Origin: Rhodanobacter glycinis
GTDB taxonomy: Bacteria; Pseudomonadota; Gammaproteobacteria; Xanthomonadales; Rhodanobacteraceae
Assembly (NCBI RefSeq): GCF_900114325.1
Contig: NZ_FOSR01000006.1
Span: 62,001-126,000 of the forward strand
Length of the DNA stretch: 64,000 nucleotides
Direction of reading: 5' to 3'
Part shown: piece by piece, positions 16,977-24,352 of the stretch
How positions within the stretch are numbered: position 1 is the first letter of the stretch
Layout: every line of letters starts with the position of its first letter
Translations under genes and position numbers: made by a program
The notes under the pieces: model-generated
The model's input: only the letters and a program-made list of their open reading frames with translations
What the model was told of the DNA's origin: nothing
The model's database searches: none

Positions 16977-17381
16977 ATGTCCCATAAAACGGCTTCATGT
17001 TGCTGCGGACAACTCAGCATCGACGTTCAAGGCGATTCGCTGGGTGCCGGCATTTGCCACTGCCTCGCGTGCCAGCAGCGCACCGGCAGCGTTTTCGCGG
17101 CGCTGGCTGCTTACGCCGCCCCTTTTGCCGTTACCGGTACCGCTACCGAATACGTCCGCACCGGCGACCAGGGAGCAACATTCCGCTTCAGGTTTTGCCC
17201 TGTTTGCGGAAGCACGGTTTTTCACACGGAAGAAGGGAACGACACGTACGTGATGGTGGCAGTCGGCGCATTTGCCGAGCCGGATTTCCCTGCCCCGCAA
17301 GATTCCATCTACGAGTGTCGCAAGCACTCATGGGTTCAATTGCCCGAGGGAATCGCCCACTACGCAAAAGATACGGACTGA
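16977..17381 (+). CDS. GFA-family zinc protein (CENP-V/GFA fold)
   Basis: 134 residues from ATG 16977 with GAGG five bases upstream; GTG 16971 is an alternative. The cysteine set of the GFA family is complete: CCCGQ at 8-12, CHCLAC at 27-32 and CPVCGS at 74-79, which bind two zinc ions in the known structures. The family was named for glutathione-dependent formaldehyde-activating enzyme, but most members have no proven activity with formaldehyde. Cytosolic. No formaldehyde dehydrogenase lies nearby, so I leave the function general. Confidence 0.8.
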   Translation: MSHKTASCCCGQLSIDVQGDSLGAGICHCLACQQRTGSVFAALAAYAAPFAVTGTATEYVRTGDQGATFRFRFCPVCGSTVFHTEEGNDTYVMVAVGAFAEPDFPAPQDSIYECRKHSWVQLPEGIAHYAKDTD

Positions 17382-17535
17382 CGCCGCACATGCCCTCATT
17401 CCCTGCTCCATCACGTGGAAGCGTGCAAGCGGCGGAATCAAGGGCAAGGCACTGGATGACCAGGCATCCGTCTGTTGAAAAGCGCCTCCAGCTTTTGCCG
17501 GAATGACGGGCAAAATCAGATTTTCCCTGGACCGC

Positions 17536-17631
17536 ATGGCGAGTCTGGTTGCCGACGTGCGCGACGCACTGATCAACTGCACGCAGCCACTCACGGGTGC
17601 CTATGGCTTCGTCCCGGCAGCAGCGAGATGA
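17536..17631 (+). pseudogene. Possible 3' remnant of a DyP-type peroxidase
   Basis: A 31-residue open tail whose frame continues upstream into the repeat (FSLDRMASLVADVRDALINC then TQPLTGAYGFVP). From memory, DyP-type peroxidases end in a very similar helix and the pattern RPLTGAYYFVPS. No start codon or haem-binding part is present, so if real it is a relic left after a repeat replaced the upstream part. Confidence 0.35.
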
Positions 17632-17680
17632 CCACGCCCGGGCGCCACTAAGCCTCCTTTCCCATCATGACCCGAGAATC

Positions 17681-17709
17681 TTGACCGCCCCACCCTGCCT
17701 ATGTACATT
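17681..17709 (+). promoter_or_regulatory. Sigma70-like promoter of the ArsR/AHSA1 pair
   Basis: TTGACC (17681-17686), a 17-base spacer, TACATT (17704-17709), 28 bases before the ArsR-type start. Between them and the gene lies an AT-rich stretch with AGTTATTAAACT, a small dyad that could be the autoregulatory operator. Function inferred from position. Confidence 0.5.
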
Positions 17710-17736
17710 ACCTATCAGTTATTAAACTAAACGGCT

Positions 17737-18093
17737 ATGCAATCATCGGAACGCCTCAACCTCACCTTTGCCGCGCTGGCCGACCCGACCCGTCGCGCCA
17801 TCCTGGCGCGGCTGGCTACCGGAGAGGCCACGGTGACGGAACTTGCCGAGCCGTTCGAAATGAGCCAGCCAGCGATCTCCAAGCACCTGAAAGTGCTGGA
17901 GCGCGCCGGCCTCATCTCGATGGATGTCGATGCGCAACGACGCCCACGCAAACTGGAACCGAAGCGACTGCAAGAGGCCGTGGATTGGATCGAACGTTAC
18001 CGCGAAATTTTTGAACAGAACTACCAGCGCCTCGATGCCTTGCTCGATGAACTCCAGGCCAAACCGTCCAGGCGCAAACAGGCAAAAAAATAG
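17737..18093 (+). CDS. ArsR-family winged-helix repressor
   Basis: 118 residues. The sequence DPTRRAILARLATGEATVTE (about residues 16-35) and EMSQPAISKHLKVLERAGLI (about 41-60) is the winged helix-turn-helix of ArsR/SdpR regulators. No cysteine metal site is present, so this is the non-metal SdpR-like branch. Such regulators are almost always paired with an AHSA1/SRPBCC gene, as here (66 bases downstream). Likely an autorepressor acting on the AT-rich dyad just upstream. The C-terminal 25 residues are basic. Confidence 0.85.
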   Translation: MQSSERLNLTFAALADPTRRAILARLATGEATVTELAEPFEMSQPAISKHLKVLERAGLISMDVDAQRRPRKLEPKRLQEAVDWIERYREIFEQNYQRLDALLDELQAKPSRRKQAKK

Positions 18094-18159
18094 CGACAAC
18101 ATGCCGCCCTTCATCCTCATGGCGGCGCACAACCACGATGAACCATCATGGAGAAGACC

Positions 18160-18657
18160 ATGCCCAAGCCCGCACAAGTAACACTTCCCAGCGATCGTGA
18201 AGTCCGCGTCACACGCAGCTTCAACGCGCCCCGCCAACTGGTTTGGGATGCACATACCCGCCCCGAACTCGTGCGGAAATGGCAGGGTTACGACGGCTGG
18301 GACATGCCGGTGTGCGACATGGATGTCCGCGTTGGCGGCAAATACCGATGGCAGTGGAAAAACCGCGAAGACGGCAACGGATTCGGCTTCCTCGGTACGT
18401 TCACCGAAGTCGACGCCCCATCCAGGCTGGCCCACGAACAATATTTCGACCCGGGCGACATGGACTTCGCCATGCCAACGGGCGATCCATGCATCGTGTC
18501 ACTTGAACTCAGCGAGCAGGACGGCGTCACCACGCTCGTCTGCAATCTGACGTTCGCGTCGAAGCAAGCGCGTGAAGACGCAGTCTCCACCGGCATGACC
18601 GACGGCATGGAGCATAGCTACACCCGCCTCGACGACATGCTCAAAGCTGCGGAGTAA
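18160..18657 (+). CDS. AHSA1/SRPBCC-domain protein
   Basis: 165 residues from ATG 18160, which follows GGAGAAG; ATG 18148 has no SD. A full START/SRPBCC (AHSA1) helix-grip fold: VTRSFNAPRQLVWDAHTRPE at the start, W-x-G-Y-D-GW and VGGKYRWQW strands, LVCNLTFASKQ, and a closing long helix (DGMEHSYTRLDDMLKAAE). These domains bind a hydrophobic small molecule or partner protein. In SdpR/AHSA1 pairs the ligand is generally unknown. Expected to be co-transcribed with and controlled by the ArsR-type gene upstream. Confidence 0.85.
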   Translation: MPKPAQVTLPSDREVRVTRSFNAPRQLVWDAHTRPELVRKWQGYDGWDMPVCDMDVRVGGKYRWQWKNREDGNGFGFLGTFTEVDAPSRLAHEQYFDPGDMDFAMPTGDPCIVSLELSEQDGVTTLVCNLTFASKQAREDAVSTGMTDGMEHSYTRLDDMLKAAE

Positions 18658-18783
18658 AGAAGCAGGCACGCGGCACGACAAATTGGATGGAGGCCGTTGT
18701 TTCAAGCTCCCTGCATCCTCTTTTACGACAGACCGCACGCGTACGCAGGGATGCAACACATACGGGCCCGCGTTCGATTTCGG

Positions 18784-19128
18784 CTACGACTTGATCCGGC
18801 GAACCTCCTGTGGCCAGCCGCATGCCACGGCCAGCTTGCCGGCCCAATGTCTTGCTGCCTGTTCGTCGGCTACGTCGATCACGCTGAATCCGCCCAGGAA
18901 CTGGGGGTTCGAGACGTACGGCCCGTCAGTGAAAACCAGCGTGCCGCTGGTGGCGTCCGCACAGAAGGCGGCAGCCGGGTCTTCCTCCAGGCCTCCGGCA
19001 AACACATGGATGCCGGCCGCCTTCATTTCTTCCACAACCGCCCTGGCCAGCGGGCCGCGCGCTTCGAACCATGTTTCGGAATGCTCGCCGACCCACGGCT
19101 GATTGAAATAGATCAGATACTCGCTCAT
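18784..19128 (-). CDS. YCII-related (DGPF-domain) protein
   Basis: 114 residues from ATG 19128 (MSEYLIYFNQPWVGEHSE). Small alpha/beta-barrel fold of the YCII/DGPF superfamily: conserved histidine near residue 17 and the motif VFTDGPYVSNPQFLGGFSVI containing DGPY. Family members often sit next to ECF sigma factor genes; none is visible here. Enzymatic role unknown (YciI itself can remove HCl from chlorinated muconolactones). The frame extends upstream to 19233, but with no SD for that start. Faces the end of the AHSA1 gene. Confidence 0.75.
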   Translation of the reverse strand: MSEYLIYFNQPWVGEHSETWFEARGPLARAVVEEMKAAGIHVFAGGLEEDPAAAFCADATSGTLVFTDGPYVSNPQFLGGFSVIDVADEQAARHWAGKLAVACGWPQEVRRIKS

Positions 19129-19376
19129 GGCATGCTTCAAGGCCGCGCAGCCCCAGCGGCTGGCTTCCTCCTGTCGACGAACGGGCGCAGGCTGTTTCGA
19201 CAAGCGGGCGGGGCAAGACTCCGTTTCCGACAAGCGCTGAAGGCGGTTTGTCAGTGAACCCTACCCCGTTTATACGCTTCGGAACTTGCTGAACTTGCTG
19301 AACTTCCTGCACCGCCTCAAGTCGATGAAAGAGCCTGCCCGGCGCGCCTGTCCGGGCCATCAATGGGAGACATGCC

Positions 19377-20438
19377 ATGAACAAGATGCACCTGAAAGCG
19401 GGTAGCGCCCTTTTGCTGGTCATGGCGTTCTGCCAGACCCAGGCCACCGAAGCCAGCCACGCCACCGCAACGCAACGCATGCCGGACAGCTATGCGCAGG
19501 CGGCGAAGCTGATCGACCTTGGCCATGGCCGCCATCTCAACCTGCGCTGCTCGGGCAACGGGCCGCAGACCGTCCTGCTGGAGGCCGGCGCGCTCGCCGA
19601 TTCCTCCACCTGGTTCAAGGTACAACCGCTGCTGGCCGCCCACGCACGCGTCTGCGCATACGACCGCGCCGGCTTCGGCTTCAGCAGCGAGGGGCCGTTG
19701 CCGCGGAATCTCGACGCCGACGTATCCGATCTGCACGCGCTGATCCAACGCGCTGGCCTTGCGACCCCGCTGGTGATGGTGGGGCATTCGCTGGGCAGCA
19801 ACATCGTTCGGCAGTACGCGAGCCGCTATCCGGAGAACGTGAGCGCGATGGTGCTGCTCGATCCGCCAGCGCAGGACATCGGCCGGTTTGCTCCCGGCTG
19901 GCAGAAGGACGAGGACACCCTCTCGGTGCAGCGGTTCGCGTTTCTTCGGCAATGCGAGGCGGCCGCCGAAAAGCACGAGCTGACGTCCACCAACAAGGAA
20001 CTGAGCCAGTGTCTCGGCGGACCCGATCCACACGCCAGCGCCAAGCTCAACGCGGTGAACCTGGCCCTCATGTCGAAGCCTGCGTACTGGCACACCGTGT
20101 TGTCGGTGCTCCAGAACAATCCCGCGATATTCAAGCCGCCCGTGTCAAAGCAGGAGACCCACGGCGCAACGCCCCTGATCGTGCTGTCCGCCGCCAACAC
20201 CTATGCCGATGCGCTGCCGCGTGACCGCAAAGGGCTGGAAGAAGCCCGGGCCCACACGCAGGCGCAGATCGTCGCCACCTCCTCCCGCGGCACGCTGGTG
20301 CACGTTGCGGATACCTCGCATGACATCCAGATCGATCAGCCGAACGCGGTGGCCAAGGCGGTCATGCAGGCTCTGAAGATGGCCAAAGGGGACGCCAATG
20401 GGCGGCAACGAGGACGAAGTGAGCCAGACCGGGGTTGA
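19377..20438 (+). CDS. Secreted alpha/beta-hydrolase
   Basis: 353 residues. Signal peptide 1-23 (ending TQA). Alpha/beta-hydrolase fold with oxyanion-region LEAGALADSSTW, the nucleophile elbow GHSLGS (Ser138), an acid in the segment APLIVLSAANTYAD and the catalytic histidine in ADTSHDIQID near residue 316. Close in pattern to bacterial lipases/esterases and C-C hydrolase-like proteins. Substrate not predictable. The last 15 residues run into a small inverted repeat at 20418-20487, so the C-terminus may have been extended by repeat insertion. ATG 19377 is preceded by GGGAGAC. Confidence 0.75.
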   Translation: MNKMHLKAGSALLLVMAFCQTQATEASHATATQRMPDSYAQAAKLIDLGHGRHLNLRCSGNGPQTVLLEAGALADSSTWFKVQPLLAAHARVCAYDRAGFGFSSEGPLPRNLDADVSDLHALIQRAGLATPLVMVGHSLGSNIVRQYASRYPENVSAMVLLDPPAQDIGRFAPGWQKDEDTLSVQRFAFLRQCEAAAEKHELTSTNKELSQCLGGPDPHASAKLNAVNLALMSKPAYWHTVLSVLQNNPAIFKPPVSKQETHGATPLIVLSAANTYADALPRDRKGLEEARAHTQAQIVATSSRGTLVHVADTSHDIQIDQPNAVAKAVMQALKMAKGDANGRQRGRSEPDRG

Positions 20439-20487
20439 CGGACAGCCCGGCTCTGCAGCGCAGGACCGGGGGTCTGGCTCACTTTCC
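20418..20487. repeat. Small inverted repeat around GTGAGCCAGACC
   Basis: GTGAGCCAGACC at 20418-20429 pairs with GGTCTGGCTCAC at about 20471-20482, around a GC-rich loop. It overlaps the end of the hydrolase gene and would form a stem after its stop codon; it may serve as terminator. Confidence 0.6.
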
Positions 20488-20621
20488 AAAAGTGAAGCGG
20501 CCTTCCAGGGCAGGCATCTATCGGCGCCCTGCCCGCGCATCGCTCGTGACGCAACAATTCAAACGGTTGCAAGTGAACCTGACCTCGTTTTTGTCAGAGG
20601 TGGACCGACTTCAAATGACCC

Positions 20622-21344
20622 TCAGATGCGTTCATGCGGTGCCAGGTAACGCCATTGTCCCGGCGGCAGCTTGGCCAGCGGAATGCGCCCCACGCGAAGA
20701 CATTTCATCCCCAGCACGGTGAGTCCGACGGCATTGCACATCGGTTCGATCTGGGTCGGCCGCAACACCTTGAACGCGAAGCGTAGCCGTTGTTCACTCT
20801 GCCAGCTGACCTTGATCGGCGGCATCGCATAGTTGTTGAAACGCAGACCGTGATTGAGCAGGGCCAGCCCGTTCGGAATCAGCGTGCCTTCCACATCGAC
20901 GACAAATTCCTGTTCGACGCGATGGATGTCTTCGGTCAGCTTGCGCACGACGCGCCAGTCCTGAGTGAAGATCAACAGGCCACTGGCATCTGTCGGAAGC
21001 GAAAGCGGCGAGGTCAGTCGATGCAGGTGTCGCCGCAACGGGCGCACGCCGGAGGCATCGTCAGGCGTGCGTGTCAGTGCAGTGACCAGCGCGTTGGCCG
21101 GGTTTGCGCCGACACCGCTGTCGTATCCAGCGGGCTTGTGCAGCACCAGGGTGATCGGTTCAGCGGGGACCAACTGGGCCGCGGGATCGAGTTCGACCAC
21201 TTGCGTGTCGACCATGAACTGCGGCTCTTCCACGACGTTGCCGTCGACCTTCACCCAGCCGCCTTCGATGTACTGCTGGGCCTCGCGTCGCGAGCAACCG
21301 GTGAGCGCGGTGAGATATTTGTCGAGGCGTAGCGGTTCGGTCAT
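20622..21344 (-). CDS. Pseudouridine synthase-like protein, RsuA/RluF type, catalytic Asp apparently replaced
   Basis: 240 residues from ATG 21344. N-terminal S4 RNA-binding domain (LDKYLTALTGCSRREAQQYI, residues 7-26), then an RsuA-type fold (HKPAGYDSG). The catalytic motif of this family is GRLD followed by xDTSGLLxxT. Here the equivalent stretch reads PLSLPTDASGLLIFTQDW, so the position of the catalytic aspartate is a proline and the later TDASGLL matches the rest of the motif. Either a shifted aspartate is used or the protein binds RNA without isomerising uridine. Length and the remaining motifs are normal. Family members modify rRNA. It marks the left edge of an accessory region. Confidence 0.75.
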   Translation of the reverse strand: MTEPLRLDKYLTALTGCSRREAQQYIEGGWVKVDGNVVEEPQFMVDTQVVELDPAAQLVPAEPITLVLHKPAGYDSGVGANPANALVTALTRTPDDASGVRPLRRHLHRLTSPLSLPTDASGLLIFTQDWRVVRKLTEDIHRVEQEFVVDVEGTLIPNGLALLNHGLRFNNYAMPPIKVSWQSEQRLRFAFKVLRPTQIEPMCNAVGLTVLGMKCLRVGRIPLAKLPPGQWRYLAPHERI

Positions 21345-21392
21345 CGGGCGGGCCTCGGGTGGTCAGTGGGGCCATTGTACGGGGTCCAAACC

Positions 21393-22213
21393 GGGGTCAG
21401 AGTGCACTTTCCGACAGGAGATGGTGGCGTGATCCGACAGACCGTCGCATGGTGCGTGGGGAAACTGGCGACACGCCCATACGGATGCCGCCATGCCTCG
21501 CCAGCCACGACTCGATCTTGCCCAGATACCCCAGCACGTCGTCCAGCGCGGCAATGATCGCCAGCCGTGCTTTTTCACCGACATCGATCGTGTGCGTTAC
21601 CTGCAAGACCTGCGCGAGATCGCCATGCGCGAGGGATGCCACGTCCACGCCTACGTGCTCATGACCAACCACGTACATCTGCTGATGACGCCCGCCGCCA
21701 GCGGCCAGGTTGCGCGCGTCATGCAATCGCTGGGGCGGCGCTACGTTCGCTACATCAACGATCGTTACCGGCGCACCGGCACATTGTGGGAAGGACGCTA
21801 CAAGTCATCACTGGTAGATCGGGAAACCTACCTGCTGCACTGCTACCGCTATATCGAGTTGAACCCGGTCCGCGCTCGCATGACCGCCGATCCACTCGAC
21901 TACGCGTGGTCGAGCCACGCACACAATGCCTTCGGCCGCGCCGATCCGCTTATCCATCCGCACCCGACCTATCTGGCTCTGGGCAGAACAGGCCAGGAGC
22001 GACAGCGCGCCTACCGCGCCCTCGCCATGGAAAACCTATCCCAGGATCATCTCGACGCCATCCGCATCCACCTGCAACGTCAACACGCCCTGGGATCTGA
22101 GCGCTTCCGCACGGCTATCGAAGCGCAGCTGTCACGCCGTGCAGGGCCGGCGAAAATCGGGCGCCCGCGCAAAAAACCTCCAGAGTGAAGCTCGGAAAGT
22201 GCACTCTGACCCC
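21393..22213 (+). mobile_element. REP-associated transposase element with 22-bp inverted ends
   Basis: The element is bounded by a perfect 22-bp inverted pair: 21393-21414 (GGGGTCAGAGTGCACTTTCC plus GA) and 22192-22213. It contains one transposase gene (21493-22188) with little else. Single or degenerate copies of the same end sequence occur at 22815-22882, 23041-23083 and 24331-24349. A related perfect inverted pair lies inside icmF (28689-28772). This is the layout of a RAYT with its dispersed palindromic repeats. Confidence 0.85.
21493..22188 (+). CDS. REP-associated tyrosine transposase (RAYT, Y1/HUH type)
   Basis: 231 residues. It opens MPRQPRLDLAQIPQHVVQRG, the standard RAYT start. The HUH metal motif reads TNHVHLL (H60, H62) and catalytic-tyrosine candidates lie in CYRYIELNPVRA (Y118-Y120). 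The C-terminus is basic (GRPRKKPPE), as expected for binding REP hairpins. RAYTs nick single-stranded DNA at palindromic repeats and are thought to have spread REP sequences; they are usually single-copy and vertically inherited. The 22-bp inverted ends flanking it give the likely target sequence. Confidence 0.9.
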   Translation: MPRQPRLDLAQIPQHVVQRGNDRQPCFFTDIDRVRYLQDLREIAMREGCHVHAYVLMTNHVHLLMTPAASGQVARVMQSLGRRYVRYINDRYRRTGTLWEGRYKSSLVDRETYLLHCYRYIELNPVRARMTADPLDYAWSSHAHNAFGRADPLIHPHPTYLALGRTGQERQRAYRALAMENLSQDHLDAIRIHLQRQHALGSERFRTAIEAQLSRRAGPAKIGRPRKKPPE

Positions 22214-22284
22214 TGTTTTCCCGCTAGAGCTGACCCCTTGGTCCTTACGCTATACACTCTGCTCTCCACAGGGGAGGGAGCGCG

Positions 22285-22659
22285 ATGAAAAGGATCGTTA
22301 CGTTGGCGGCGGCCGTAGCTGGGCTTTTGGCGAGCGTGGGTAGCTTCGCGAGCGACCTCCCCATGGATACGCTTGGCCTCATGCCCTGTTCCGCTTGGAA
22401 CGACGAACTTGCCAAGCAAAACGAGAAACTGATTGCCCTCTCCGTCGTATGGCAGGAAGGCTTCGTCACTGGTATGCGTCAGACTATCGTTGCCCAAGGG
22501 ACCGATGTGGCTGAGGGCACCGAGGTAGATCTGCGCAAGTCGATCACGGCTTTTTGCTCGCAATACCCCGACAAGACAATTCTGGTGGCTGACGCCGTGT
22601 TTGTTGGGCAGTTGGCAGCGAAAGCGGCCAACGAGAAGATTGCGAAAGAGAAGAAGTAG
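22285..22659 (+). CDS. Small secreted protein, HdeA/Rap1a-like size and pattern
   Basis: 124 residues. Signal peptide 1-23 (ending SFASD). The mature part has two cysteines (about C35 and C66) spaced as in small periplasmic proteins of the HdeA or Rap1a/Tai type, with a helix-rich segment and the motif CSQYPDKTILVADAVFVGQL before a lysine-rich tail. I cannot choose between an acid chaperone, an immunity-like fold and an unrelated protein. It lies 70 bases after the RAYT element and has a good GGGAGGG SD upstream. Confidence 0.6.
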   Translation: MKRIVTLAAAVAGLLASVGSFASDLPMDTLGLMPCSAWNDELAKQNEKLIALSVVWQEGFVTGMRQTIVAQGTDVAEGTEVDLRKSITAFCSQYPDKTILVADAVFVGQLAAKAANEKIAKEKK

Positions 22660-23107
22660 CAACTTAGGCCCATACTGGCATCTGGTGCCCGACACGGCGG
22701 TGGTATCCGATGGGTTGAGCTGTGTCCCTGGCGTGCTTGAAGCGGACTGCACCCACGAAAAAGAGAAAAAAGGTGCCAAGGACAATTAGCCGCTGAGCCA
22801 CTCACCCGTAAAGAAACAGGGGGCAGGGTCGACTTTTACTAGCGGCTTTGCTCAAAGAAAGTGCACTCTGACCCCTGTTTTTATCGCAGCAAGCGCCGGC
22901 TGTACTCGGTGATGCGACTGGGCCGCGAAGCGCTCGTGCGACGATGGTTGCCGATCTCGGTCTCGCGCCTTCTTGATCAGCTACGACAACCCGCCACATC
23001 CTTGATTGATCAACTGGGTGTACCAGCATGAAAACGTGGGGAAACCTCAGACTCTGACCCCTGTTTTGGACCCCTGTTTTGGTGGTGGTTTTGTATTTTC
23101 TTATTGG
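22660..23107. other. Spacer with decayed transposase sequence and repeat ends
   Basis: Contains a degenerate inverted pair (22815-22837 with 22857-22882) of the RAYT end sequence, a short coding-like tail at 22883-23029, and a doubled GACCCCTGTTTTGG sequence at 23041-23083. No intact gene. Confidence 0.55.
22883..23029 (+). pseudogene. Possible C-terminal fragment of a transposase
   Basis: An open stretch without a start, reading RSKRRLYSVMRLGREALVRR then WLPISVSRLLDQL and ending at TGA 23027-23029. The composition is basic and coding-like, and it sits between two RAYT-type end sequences. I suspect a transposase C-terminus (IS4-like), but the evidence is only style and context. Confidence 0.3.
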
Positions 23108-23854
23108 CTACGGGATTTTACGCACGTATTTCATACGCAGGCCTTCCTTAAAGAGTCTCCCCGCGCGCCATTTTGTAGGGTCACTTGGGTGATCCTCAAA
23201 AATACCCATATCTTTCATTCGGCGAAGAGACTCGCGAATTGCCTTCTTAGAAATGTCATTAGGTAATTTATCTTCAAGAGCATCCACACACCGATCAAGA
23301 ATAAATGGAGTCTGTAAACCACTGAAAGACTGAAGAAGGTCGGCAACTAGCTTCTTATTCAAGTCTACGGACGAGCCTAAATCGAGAGCAAAATTCAGCT
23401 CTTGCTTAACTTCGTTAATAAAATCACGCGCGGCGTACTCGAAAGCCTCTAATACGACGTCGTGGGAAACACGCCCCCCGTCCAGCGCCTTCTCGCCGCG
23501 ACTCGTCCCGAGCTCTGCGACCTTCGTAAAGAACGCGCCAAAGACTCGTGGATAGAAAGATGACCGACTGTCACCCTCGCCCGCCGCGTCAGAGAAATAG
23601 GTTCGCAGGAATGTCATCGTTGAAAGGTTATTTCGACGCAATTTTTGAGGAAATACTCGTAACAACAGTTGCTCATACTCGATGGGCTCAAGTGAGCCCG
23701 ACCTGACTCGTCCGCCATACCCGCTAAAGGACTTGCCCCACTCGTGGTCGGGGCCGAGCGCATTCGCGCGCCATTCAGCGCGCTCGATCGCTAAAGAAAC
23801 TCCCGCCATCAAAGCTGAATCGGCATATCGATGTCGAACGTCTGCATGAAGGGA
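23108..23854 (-). pseudogene. 5'-truncated large ATPase-like gene (C-terminal fragment)
   Basis: The frame is open from 23923 to the stop at 23108-23110. The part from about 23854 downward (HRYADSALMAGVSLAIERAE onward) is helical and moderately AT-rich, unlike the rest of the genome. It resembles the C-terminal half of large P-loop/KAP-like bacterial ATPases (RVSHDVVLEAFEYAARDFIN, then LKDMGIFEDHP-like wing and a basic end MKYVRKIP). No Walker A or B motif is present. The upstream boundary is an IS3-type transposase scrap, which suggests the gene lost its 5' half by insertion or rearrangement. Confidence 0.45.
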
Positions 23855-23867
23855 TAGGGAGGCATTC

Positions 23868-23925
23868 GTCGCGCAGGCGGCCGTTGAACGATTCGATGCA
23901 GGCGTTCTGGTTCGGCTTACCACAT
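23868..23925 (-). mobile_element. Scrap of an IS3-family transposase (integrase core)
   Basis: On the minus strand this encodes GKPNQNACIESFNGRLRDEC, the hallmark region around the catalytic glutamate (ES.NG.LRDE) of IS3-family OrfB transposases. It is in a different frame from the ATPase-like fragment it abuts. Only this piece remains; no terminal repeats are visible. Confidence 0.7.
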
Positions 23926-24352
23926 GCTGTGCGAAGGCACGACGTTCGATCTCACGCGCGCCTTCGGCTGATCACGCTGACGGTCGCAGGCCGGAACCGG
24001 GGTTTGGCTTCGAACCAGTCACTCTGAAAGGTCGCGACCGTCGGCACCCGTGTTGTACGCAAGACCGCACGCGGACCGAGCCATCAAGGGGTGGGCCGTG
24101 ATCCCGAGACTCTGTGCGACGCATGACGCGCACCTGGACGGCATCCGCGATGACCGATGAGTGTTTGGCCAGCAGCAAGGGCCGCTGGCGCGGCCCTAAC
24201 CAGAACGGTGACTGGCGCGATCTTGGCGCCGCATGAAACACAACGGCGGGTGGTCAGCGGCAAGACGGGCACATACCCTTCGGCACGACCGGGGAAGAGC
24301 CAGTGCGGGCCTATTGACTAAGGACAGCGAAATGGTGACCCCTGTTTCCCCT
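23926..24352. other. Degenerate region between the ATPase fragment and the NACHT gene
   Basis: About 430 bases. The left end (to TGA at about 23968-23970) reads AYHMLCEGTTFDLTRAFG on the plus strand, possibly another transposase C-terminus. The rest contains stops in all frames. A solitary GTGACCCCTGTTT repeat end lies at 24334-24346. I see no intact gene. Confidence 0.45.

Larger units (their letters stand above)
17382..17736. other. Spacer with a single CGTCATTCCGGC repeat and a gene remnant
   Basis: Contains one half-unit of the CGTCATTCCGG repeat (about 17450-17515, reading GGATGACCAGGCATCC then GCCGGAATGACG), a short decayed coding tail (next entry), and a promoter for the ArsR-type gene at 17681-17709. 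Nothing else recognised. Confidence 0.55.

Noticed and set aside
17737-18657. ArsR/AHSA1 pair as arsenic or metal resistance
   Set aside because: No cysteine metal site in the regulator and no efflux or reductase gene; the pair belongs to the SdpR/AHSA1 type.
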